Assembly: GCA_003557585.1 (NCBI GenBank)
Contig: PWOE01000159.1
Span: 1-5,560, forward strand
DNA length: 5,560 nucleotides
Direction: 5' to 3'
Source: Candidatus Nealsoniibacteriota bacterium
Lineage (GTDB): Bacteria; Patescibacteriota; Minisyncoccia; Minisyncoccales; CSSED10-335
Of this stretch, positions 1-5,560 are shown piece by piece (the first letter of the stretch is position 1; each line of letters opens with the position of its first letter). Both the position numbers and the translations under genes were made by a program. The notes under the pieces were generated by a model that was not told the origin of the DNA, ran no database searches, and saw only the letters and a list, made by a program, of their open reading frames with translations.

Positions 1-528
1 TTGTATTACAAGGAGGCAACGGTTGATTATAAAGGCACGCAGGTGAAGTTGTTTTTCTCCCGGCAAGGCAAAAGAGGCAAATGGAGGGTGTTTCTGACAA
101 CGGATACCACACTGGGGTTCATGACAATGATTCAAATTTACCAGATACGCTGGACAATAGAGGTGCTGTTCAAGGAAGGTAAACAGCTTCTGGGTCTGGG
201 CAAATGTCAGTCAAACGATTTTGACGCCCAGATAGCTGACACAACCATCTCCTTGATCCAACATATGTTGCTGACTTTGCAGCATAGATTTGAGCATTAT
301 GAATCAAAGGGAGCATTGTTTGACCAAATCCAGGAAGGGGTTTTTCGGCATCGGCTTAACGAACGTCTGTGGGGGCTTTTCGTGGACTTGCTGAATATTA
401 TCGACACCCTGTTTGACTCAGCAGCGGATGAAAACGACATCATTGAAAGAATTTTTGCCGATGAGAAAGCCTATGCATTACTTAACAGAGTATTCAGGGA
501 TGATGTGGATGTTGGAAATGCGGCATAA
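1..528 (+). CDS. IS4-family DDE transposase, C-terminal part (5' end outside window)
   Basis: This is the C-terminal portion of a cut-and-paste transposase; 175 residues are visible and the frame is open to the window's first base. The TTG at base 1 is almost certainly an internal codon, because the fragment begins inside the catalytic fold. The diagnostic feature is the IS4 YREK signature, Y-(2)-R-(3)-E-(6)-K, at visible residues Tyr47, Arg50, Glu54 and Lys61; Glu54 is the expected third acidic residue of the DDE triad. It is followed by LLGLGKCQSNDFDAQIA, typical of the family. A TTD motif (33-35) precedes it, as is common in IS4 enzymes. The first two catalytic aspartates lie upstream of the window. 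The C-terminal end looks intact, with no internal stops and a normal TAA, so this could be an active copy, but activity cannot be judged without the N-terminal half. Confidence 0.9.
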   Translation: MYYKEATVDYKGTQVKLFFSRQGKRGKWRVFLTTDTTLGFMTMIQIYQIRWTIEVLFKEGKQLLGLGKCQSNDFDAQIADTTISLIQHMLLTLQHRFEHYESKGALFDQIQEGVFRHRLNERLWGLFVDLLNIIDTLFDSAADENDIIERIFADEKAYALLNRVFRDDVDVGNAA

Positions 529-560
529 AAACAGAAAGTGGAATTTCACATAGTACTGAA
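1..560 (+). mobile_element. Insertion sequence of the IS4 family, right-hand part (right boundary unresolved)
   Basis: The transposase fragment implies an insertion sequence entering from the left edge. Its right terminal inverted repeat should lie shortly after the TAA at 526-528, somewhere in the 123 bases before the next gene. The stretch after the stop, including the short imperfect palindrome gtggaatttcac at 538-549, may be part of this end. Without the left end no inverted-repeat pair or target duplication can be matched, so the end coordinate here is a placeholder. Bases from about 560 to 651 may be host DNA serving as the leader of the ThuA-like gene. Confidence 0.4.
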
Positions 561-651
561 AAACGGACATATGCACGTGTGACGAATGTGTATAACAGTC
601 CAGAAATAAACACATTAAATCAAGTGCGAAACATTAGTAATAATTCAGCTT

Positions 652-1485
652 ATGGCAAAAAATAATTCATCGAGGAGGAGCTTTATTCGTTCAGCAACTC
701 TGGCAGGTGCCGGTGTATTTTTCCTGCAGCCTGGTCCCCTATTGAAAAAAGCATCTTTGGCAAAAGCAGCTAACCAGCCTGAACCTTCGCTTGAAAGAAA
801 AAAGGTGTTGTTCGTTTATGGTGGCTGGGAGGGTCATGATCCTCTGGAGACAATGGAACTATTTGTGCCCTGGATGAGATCAGAAGGTGCTGAGGTTATT
901 GTTTCTGACACGCTTGACATCTATCTGGATGAAGAGCTTATGTCTTCACTGGACCTTATTGTGCAGATTTGGACAATGGGACAAATTAGCGGCGAACAGG
1001 AAACCATGCTATTAAAGACTATAAGAAATGGTGCTGGTTTAGCAGGCTGGCACGGAGGAATAGGTGATGCATTCAGACAGAATGTTGAATTCCAGTTTAT
1101 GGTAGGTGGCCAGTGGGTTTCTCACCCTGGCGGTGTTATTGATTACAGGGTCAATATAACTGACCCGGAAGATATAGTTACCCGGGGCCTTCAGGATTTT
1201 GATATGCATTCTGAGCAATATTACATGCATGTTGACCCTAATGTAAAGGTAATGGCTACAACCCGCTTTACAGGAGACCATGCCCCATGGATCGATGGAT
1301 GTGTAATGCCTGTTGTATGGAAGAAATATTATGGAACGGGTCGTGTATTTTATTCCTCGCTGGGCCATGTAGTAACTGATTTTGAAGTGCCCGAAGCCCT
1401 TGAGATACAAAAAAGGGGAATTCGCTGGGCTTCAGAAAGCAAGTACCATCCATTCGAGGAATGGATAAACCCGGTTTATAAATAA
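652..1485 (+). CDS. ThuA-like domain protein with Tat-type signal sequence, probably exported
   Basis: This 277-residue protein consists of a signal region and one ThuA-like domain (trehalose-utilisation family, a class I glutamine amidotransferase-like fold). The N-terminus has SRRSFIRSATLAGAG (7-21), a twin-arginine motif followed by a short hydrophobic run, with possible cleavage near Ala39-Ala40. The domain starts at KVLFVYGGWEGHD (51-63) and carries the family's conserved blocks: AGWHGG (131-136), VGGQWVSHPGG (151-161), HSEQYYMHVDP (186-196), MPVVWKKYYGTGRVFY (219-234) and SLGH (236-239). The first ATG is chosen because the Tat-type signal begins directly after it; no Shine-Dalgarno sequence precedes it. 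Family members occur with sugar catabolic genes and as domains in sugar-active or oxidoreductase clusters, but the biochemical role of most is unknown. It is isolated here, 123 bases after a transposase gene and 343 bases before xylB, so context does not give a substrate. Export by the Tat route is inferred from the motif. Confidence 0.88.
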   Translation: MAKNNSSRRSFIRSATLAGAGVFFLQPGPLLKKASLAKAANQPEPSLERKKVLFVYGGWEGHDPLETMELFVPWMRSEGAEVIVSDTLDIYLDEELMSSLDLIVQIWTMGQISGEQETMLLKTIRNGAGLAGWHGGIGDAFRQNVEFQFMVGGQWVSHPGGVIDYRVNITDPEDIVTRGLQDFDMHSEQYYMHVDPNVKVMATTRFTGDHAPWIDGCVMPVVWKKYYGTGRVFYSSLGHVVTDFEVPEALEIQKRGIRWASESKYHPFEEWINPVYK

Positions 1486-1558
1486 AAAAATGTTTTGTTG
1501 TGAGAATTGTAAGTATATATGTTACCAATTAAAAACCGGGACAATGATCAAATACTAA

Positions 1559-1679
1559 GGCTGTCTTAAAAAACACTTCTGTAGGCTCATTATATATTGA
1601 GTATATTCATTATAGCACTTAATTTATGAGCAGGGGTTTCTTTCGCCTTTGATTTTGGATGACAAAAACTTGCGGTTTT
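1559..1679 (-). mobile_element. Possible insertion-sequence end with transposase C-terminal remnant
   Basis: The sequence ggctgtcttaaaaaac at 1559-1574 resembles the (GA)GGCTGTCTNAAAA terminal repeats seen on several Bacteroidota insertion sequences, for example IS1182-like ones. Reading away from it on the minus strand, 1590-1679 is an open stretch of 29 codons ending in TAA at 1590-1592. It contains CHPKSKAKETPAHK, which looks like a basic protein tail rather than random AT-rich translation, and an in-frame stop lies just upstream (1680-1682). Together this would fit a transposase C-terminus plus one IS end, with the rest lost. No second inverted repeat was found downstream. The resemblance is from memory and the remnant is short, so chance similarity remains possible. 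Confidence 0.3.
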
Positions 1680-1687
1680 TTACATTT

Positions 1688-1754
1688 TAATTTTGATCAG
1701 AACAGATATAATTAAATATAGCGTGTTAGTTCTGGTCAGATTAAGTTCTGATTA
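1688..1754 (+). promoter_or_regulatory. Candidate xylBA control region with repeated gttctg half-sites
   Basis: Three related half-sites lie here: tgatcagaac (1694-1703), its near-perfect inverted partner gttctggtca (1729-1738, 9 of 10 bases), and a second direct copy gttctgatta (1745-1754) exactly 16 bases after the previous one. Inverted and helically phased direct repeats upstream of a catabolic operon suggest a regulator binding site. The sequence taattttg (1688-1695) fits the Bacteroidota -7 box TAnnTTTG and overlaps the first half-site, but I could not find a TTTG -33 box at the right distance, so the promoter call is weak. In Bacteroides xylose genes are known to be controlled by a Nudix-related repressor; whether that applies here is inference. 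Confidence 0.3.
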
Positions 1755-1828
1755 ATATTATCTATTTTTTATTTAAGTAATTAGCAGGCATATAAGTAAT
1801 CTATATTTTAATTTATTAATAAGGGCAA

Positions 1829-3313
1829 ATGCAGTTACTGGGTTATGATATAGGAAGTTCATCGGTTAAGGCTAGCATATTGGATGCAGAAAGCGGTAAA
1901 TGTATTGCATCAGCCTACTCTCCCAGTGAGGAGATGGAAATAATTTCTCTTAATCAGGGTTGGGCTGAACAGCATCCCGTTACCTGGTGGGATAACCTGA
2001 TAAAGGCTACCAGGTTGGTTATAGATAAACCAGGAGTATTAAAAGATGAGATATCTGCTATAGGAATTTCTTACCAGATGCATGGATTGGTTCTTGTTGA
2101 TATTCATGGCAAAATACTTCGTCCGGCAATTATTTGGTGTGACAGCAGAGCTGTTGAATATGGGGCAAAAGCGTTTAATGAGATCGGTCGGCAGCAGTGT
2201 CTTGAAAAAAACTTAAACTCTCCCGGTAATTTTACTGCTTCAAAACTAATGTGGATTAAGGAAAATGAACCTGACACCTATGTGAAGATTCACAAAATTA
2301 TGCTCCCAGGGGATTATATTGCCTGGAAGCTGAGTGGGGAGCTATTGACAACCCCTTCAGGACTGTCAGAGGGCATATTATGGGATTATCAGACAAATGG
2401 CTTGTCTAAACAAGTAATAGATCATTTTGGTTTTCAATCCGATTTGTTTCCTGAAGCAGTACCAAATTTTTCAATTCAGGGCCATGTTACAGATCAGGCA
2501 GCAGGTATACTGGGTATTAAAAAAGGAATTCCGGTTTCTTACCGGGCGGGCGATCAGCCTAATAATGCTTTTTCACTGAATGTAATGAATCCAGGAGAAT
2601 TTGCTGCGACAGCCGGCACCTCCGGTGTAGTGTACGGGATCAGTGATCAATTAAGTTTTGATCCTGAATCAAGGGTAAATTCGTTTATGCATGTAAATCA
2701 CCAGAAGGATATTCCCAGGATTGGTGTTTTACTATGCATAAATGGAACAGGTATACTAAATGCATGGTTAAAAAAGAATGTTGCCGGGATAAATAATGAT
2801 TATGAGGATATGAACAAGCAGTCGCTGAAAGTTCCACCCGGGTCTTCAGGGTTACTTGTACTTCCGTTCGGAAATGGCGCTGAAAGATTACTTGGTAACA
2901 AAAGTCCTGGATGTATTATAAGCGGGCTTGATTTTAACCGTCATAATAGTGCAAGCCTTTTTAGGGCCGCTCACGAAGGTATTGCATTTTCATTTGTATA
3001 TGGGATGGAAGTTATGGTTAAAACTGGTATTCATCCAAGGGTAATACGTGCAGGCAGGACAAATATGTTTCTAAGCCCGGTATTCAGGGATACCATTGCT
3101 GCACTTACCGGTGCAACTATTGAACTATATAATACTGACGGTGCACAAGGTGCCGCCAGGGGAGCAGGTATTGGTGCTGGAATTTTTTGTACAGTTAATG
3201 AGGGATTTATGGGCCTAGAGGTACTGGATTCTATACAACCTGACAAAAAACTGCATGAATCTTTATCAGACACCTATTTAAGATGGAAGAGACTATTGTC
3301 ACTTCATTTATAA
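1829..3313 (+). CDS. xylB: Xylulokinase (FGGY carbohydrate kinase family)
   Basis: The enzyme phosphorylates D-xylulose with ATP to D-xylulose 5-phosphate in the cytoplasm, the second step of isomerase-type xylose catabolism. At 494 residues it is of normal length for the family. The N-terminal FGGY domain opens with GYDIGSSSVKA (5-15), the first phosphate-binding loop. WAEQHPVTWW (45-54) and ISYQMHGLVLVD (80-91) follow; the QMHG at 83-86 is the xylulokinase substrate motif. The catalytic base is expected at Asp242 in AGDQPNNAFS, followed by the second-domain loop GTSG (263-266). The C-terminal domain has RAGRTNMFLSP (407-417), where many kinases have a GG..S motif, and NTDGAQGAARGAG (435-447). 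The start is set by the glycine-rich motif beginning at residue 5. An aaggg lies only three bases before the ATG, too close for a normal ribosome-binding site. It lies 71 bases upstream of xylA, likely in one transcript. Other FGGY substrates are possible, but QMHG plus neighbouring xylA makes xylulose the best call. Confidence 0.93.
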   Translation: MQLLGYDIGSSSVKASILDAESGKCIASAYSPSEEMEIISLNQGWAEQHPVTWWDNLIKATRLVIDKPGVLKDEISAIGISYQMHGLVLVDIHGKILRPAIIWCDSRAVEYGAKAFNEIGRQQCLEKNLNSPGNFTASKLMWIKENEPDTYVKIHKIMLPGDYIAWKLSGELLTTPSGLSEGILWDYQTNGLSKQVIDHFGFQSDLFPEAVPNFSIQGHVTDQAAGILGIKKGIPVSYRAGDQPNNAFSLNVMNPGEFAATAGTSGVVYGISDQLSFDPESRVNSFMHVNHQKDIPRIGVLLCINGTGILNAWLKKNVAGINNDYEDMNKQSLKVPPGSSGLLVLPFGNGAERLLGNKSPGCIISGLDFNRHNSASLFRAAHEGIAFSFVYGMEVMVKTGIHPRVIRAGRTNMFLSPVFRDTIAALTGATIELYNTDGAQGAARGAGIGAGIFCTVNEGFMGLEVLDSIQPDKKLHESLSDTYLRWKRLLSLHL

Positions 3314-3384
3314 ATAAATACCGCTAATTAAAAAAAACAATTGTCGAATAAACCCCCAAATTAAAATTATTTAATATTTCAATT

Positions 3385-4716
3385 ATGACTGTTTTGACCG
3401 GAAATAACGAGTATTTCAAGAATATTGGAAAAATACCCTTTGAAGGCAAGGGATCAGACAATCCTTTAGCTTTCAGGTTCTATGATGAGAACAAGCAAAT
3501 AGGCAATAAGACCATGAAAGAACACATGCGTTTTGCAGTTGCTTACTGGCACAGCTTCTGTGAAACTGGTCAAGACCCTTTTGGTATGGACACACGTGTT
3601 TTCCCATGGTTAAAATATAAAGATCCTTTAGTACGTGCAAAAGAAAAAATGGATGCGGCTTTTGAATTTATTACAAAGCTTGGTGTTCCTTTCTATTGTT
3701 TTCATGATCTTGATTTAGTTGATGAAGCGGACACCTTAATCAAGACAGAGGAAAGGCTGCAGAACATTGTTGATTATGCAATAGAAAAACAGAGAGCCTC
3801 AGGTGTGCAACTTTTATGGGGTACTGCAAACCTGTTTTCACACCCAAGGTATATGAACGGAGCTGCAACAAACCCTGATTTCAGTGTGGTTAGCTATGCA
3901 GCAACTCAGGTGAAAAATGCGATTGATGCTACTATTGCTCTTGGTGGACATAATTATCTCTTTTGGGGAGGTCGTGAAGGTTATTCTTCCCTTTTGAATA
4001 CTGATATGAAAAGGGAAGTCGAACATATGGCACGTTTTCTGCAAATGGTCAGGGATTATGGCAGGAAGCAAGGGTTTAAGGGCGACTTTCTTATAGAGCC
4101 AAAACCTATGGAGCCTACAAAACATCAATATGACTATGATGCCTCAACTGTTATTGGTTTTTTGAACAAATACGGACTCGCAGATGATTTTAAACTTAAC
4201 ATTGAGGTTAATCATGCTACACTTGCAGGTCATACATTTCAGCATGAGATTCAGGTTGCTGCAGATGCAGGGTTATTTGGCAGCATTGACGCTAACAGAG
4301 GTGACTATCAGAATGGTTGGGACACGGATCAGTTCCCGGTAAATATATATGAGGTAGTTGAAGCCATGCTTGTTATTTTACAGGCAGGAGGATTTGATAG
4401 AGGTGGAATAAATTTCGATGCAAAAATTCGTCGCAATTCTACCAATGAAGAAGATCTTTTTATTGCTCATATTCTAGGGATGGACATTTTTGCCAGGGCT
4501 CTGGAAATATCATATAACATCCTTAATGAATCACCATTCTTGAAATTGAGGAAAAACAGGTACAGTTCTTTTGACTATGGATACGGGAAAGAATTTGAAA
4601 ACGGGAGCCTAAATCTTGAGGACATTAGGGAAATTGCTTTCAAAAATGGTAAACCTGCACATATAAGTGGCAGGCAGGAGCTATATGAATCAATACTAAA
4701 TCAGTACATACTTTAA
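3385..4716 (+). CDS. xylA: Xylose isomerase
   Basis: The enzyme interconverts D-xylose and D-xylulose (and more weakly glucose and fructose) in a divalent-metal-dependent TIM barrel, normally as a homotetramer. At 443 residues it is a long (class II) type like E. coli XylA, to which it aligns by motif with an offset of six. All key residues are visible: catalytic-pair His107 and Asp110 in FHDLD; the WGGREGY block (194-200); metal ligands Glu238 and Lys240 in LIEPKPMEP; Glu274 and His277 in IEVNHATLAGH; Asp302, Asp313 and Asp315 in DANRGDYQNGWDTDQ; and Asp345 in NFDAK. The second classic signature ends in Ala where Gly, Asp or Glu is usual (FHDLDLVDEA), a harmless-looking change. The ATG at 3385 gives a full-length N-terminus; no Shine-Dalgarno site precedes it. 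It follows xylB on the same strand and converges with the GH2 gene, which begins its stop codon 63 bases beyond. No xylose transporter is in the window. Confidence 0.97.
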   Translation: MTVLTGNNEYFKNIGKIPFEGKGSDNPLAFRFYDENKQIGNKTMKEHMRFAVAYWHSFCETGQDPFGMDTRVFPWLKYKDPLVRAKEKMDAAFEFITKLGVPFYCFHDLDLVDEADTLIKTEERLQNIVDYAIEKQRASGVQLLWGTANLFSHPRYMNGAATNPDFSVVSYAATQVKNAIDATIALGGHNYLFWGGREGYSSLLNTDMKREVEHMARFLQMVRDYGRKQGFKGDFLIEPKPMEPTKHQYDYDASTVIGFLNKYGLADDFKLNIEVNHATLAGHTFQHEIQVAADAGLFGSIDANRGDYQNGWDTDQFPVNIYEVVEAMLVILQAGGFDRGGINFDAKIRRNSTNEEDLFIAHILGMDIFARALEISYNILNESPFLKLRKNRYSSFDYGYGKEFENGSLNLEDIREIAFKNGKPAHISGRQELYESILNQYIL

Positions 4717-4779
4717 CACCAAGCCCATTTATTAAATAACAATATAACACATGCTTCCCTGATTTTTCCTGGGTGCTGT

Positions 4780-5560
4780 CTATGGCTTATTTATAATTAA
4801 CGCAACCTTTGCTTCCTCCAGCCAGGGTGATGACAGTGTAACTTCTGCCTCCCCCTTTTCTCCTGTTGCTTCCAGGTAAACTATCAGCCTGCCGTTTTTT
4901 ACCCTGAGTGTGTTGTTCCTGTAGTTGCCCATATAGGTATAGCTTCCCGACTCCATACTCAACAGCCTTAATGGTCCGCTTACGGTACATCTAATTTCAT
5001 TGTCCGAGATATAGACCGGTCTGCCCTCACTGTCGGTAATGCTCACCTCGATCTGTGCCACACCCCTTTCGGCACTGATAGTGCTGTTATAGGCACTTGC
5101 ATTAACCGCATATGGCCTGCCGCTTGTTTCCAGGGTGTCTCTTGCAACCTCAACTCCCCCGGTATAGCCTATTACCTCCAGGACACCCTCCCTAAAGGGT
5201 ATGTCCCAGTGTATCGTACCGCTGTCATCACAATACTCCCTTTCCTCTCCAACTGTCTCACCATTAAGCAGGAGCAGGGCACTGTCACAGTTTGTATAAC
5301 TCACCACCCTTACCATCTGACCGTTATCAAAGTTCCACAGGGGAGGGGCATCTATCCCGGGGGCAGATTCCCGGGGGTCGTAAGGATATGCCCCAAGGTA
5401 TATCATGGGCTCAGTGGTCCACAGAGCCTTGCGAAAATAGGCCCTTGGTTTCTTGTGGCCGGCCAGGTCAAGCATCCCGGAAGTAAAGCCCCTGGAGGGC
5501 CAGCGGTGGGACTCACCGAGATAGTCGATACCTGTCCAGATAAACTGACCAAATATAAAA
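4780..5560 (-). CDS. Glycoside hydrolase family 2 enzyme (beta-galactosidase-like), C-terminal part
   Basis: This is the last 259 residues of a larger exo-acting glycosidase; the frame is open to the right window edge, so the ATG at 5475 is internal and not the start. At the edge, GQFIWTGIDYLGE (visible residues 4-16) is the final strand of the GH2 TIM barrel, with the conserved Trp near the sugar site. WPSRGFTSGMLDLAGHKKPR follows closely and ends the catalytic domain. A beta-rich DUF4982-type domain comes next (about residues 47-120; VRVVSYTNCDSALLLLNGETVGE), and then an Ig-like GH2 C-terminal domain with DNEIRCTVSGPLRLLSMESG and NGRLIVYLEATGEKGEAEV. Both catalytic glutamates lie outside the window, so the substrate (beta-galactoside, glucuronide or another) cannot be settled, nor can a signal peptide be seen. 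Its GC content is visibly higher in places (for example 38 of 60 bases at 5341-5400) than in xylBA. It is convergent with xylA, so it is not part of that operon. Confidence 0.9.
   Translation of the reverse strand, partial: FIFGQFIWTGIDYLGESHRWPSRGFTSGMLDLAGHKKPRAYFRKALWTTEPMIYLGAYPYDPRESAPGIDAPPLWNFDNGQMVRVVSYTNCDSALLLLNGETVGEEREYCDDSGTIHWDIPFREGVLEVIGYTGGVEVARDTLETSGRPYAVNASAYNSTISAERGVAQIEVSITDSEGRPVYISDNEIRCTVSGPLRLLSMESGSYTYMGNYRNNTLRVKNGRLIVYLEATGEKGEAEVTLSSPWLEEAKVALIINKP

Larger units (their letters stand above)
1486..1828. other. 343-base intergenic region without a supported gene
   Basis: This is very AT-rich DNA between the ThuA-like gene and xylB. I find no open frame of useful length with a family match, no RNA gene and no convincing GC-rich terminator hairpin after the ThuA-like stop. 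It divides into three parts: 1486-1558 is featureless; 1559-1679 resembles a decayed insertion-sequence end; 1680-1828 is an AT-rich leader with repeated gttctg half-sites. The last two are listed separately. Confidence 0.7.

Noticed and set aside
538..549. Operator-like palindrome gtggaatttcac
   Set aside because: It is short and imperfect, lies immediately after the transposase stop, and is more likely part of the IS end than a host regulatory site.
1039..1410. Minus-strand open frame of 123 codons inside the ThuA-like gene
   Set aside because: It is antisense to a gene with clear family motifs, has no recognisable motif itself, and its composition is a by-product of the coding strand.
1585..1631. 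Inverted repeat gctcat / atgagc as a hairpin
   Set aside because: Only six bases pair across a loop of about 35 AT-rich bases, which is expected by chance.
3031..3273. Minus-strand open frame of 80 codons inside xylB
   Set aside because: It is a shadow of the conserved C-terminal xylB sequence and resembles no family.
3940..3984. His189 in the xylose isomerase block LGGHNYLFWGG, where Glu is frequent
   Set aside because: This position is not a metal ligand or catalytic residue and varies across the family; every essential residue is intact.
3838..4128. Minus-strand open frame of 96 codons inside xylA
   Set aside because: It lies opposite the most conserved part of xylose isomerase and shows no independent protein features.
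4717..4779. Possible bidirectional terminator between xylA and the GH2 gene
   Set aside because: The 63-base gap has no stable GC-rich stem; the tccctgatttttcctggg stretch looks symmetrical but does not pair as an inverted repeat.
5292..5486. Plus-strand open frame of 64 codons opposite the GH2 gene
   Set aside because: It is antisense to conserved GH2 sequence in a GC-rich stretch that lacks stops by composition.

Overview
This 5.56 kb window looks like a chromosomal stretch from a member of the Bacteroidota, probably Bacteroidales or a near relative. The evidence is inferential: the protein sequences resemble Bacteroidota versions of their families, the genes lack convincing Shine-Dalgarno sites, the intergenic DNA is very AT-rich, and xylulokinase lies directly upstream of xylose isomerase, as known in Bacteroides. 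No rRNA, tRNA or CRISPR is visible.

Layout from left to right: (1) 1-528 (+) is the C-terminal part of an IS4-family DDE transposase, cut by the window edge. (2) 652-1485 (+) encodes a ThuA-like protein with a twin-arginine-type N-terminal signal, standing alone. (3) 1486-1828 is a 343-base gap with no gene. It holds what may be a decayed insertion-sequence end (about 1559-1679) followed by an AT-rich leader with repeated gttctg half-sites, a plausible control region for the genes downstream. (4) 1829-3313 (+) xylB and 3385-4716 (+) xylA form a two-gene xylose module: XylA converts D-xylose to D-xylulose and XylB phosphorylates it to xylulose 5-phosphate for the pentose phosphate pathway. Both carry their expected catalytic residues. 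(5) 4780-5560 (-) is the C-terminal part of a glycoside hydrolase family 2 enzyme that runs off the right edge and converges on xylA.

The xylose pair is the only functional unit clearly complete here. The GH2 enzyme and the ThuA-like protein both suit a carbohydrate-scavenging lifestyle, but nothing ties them to the xylose pair, and the GH2 gene has visibly higher GC in places and opposite orientation. I see no strong evidence for an undescribed system. The points most worth checking are the IS traces on both sides of the ThuA-like gene and the repeat cluster upstream of xylB.
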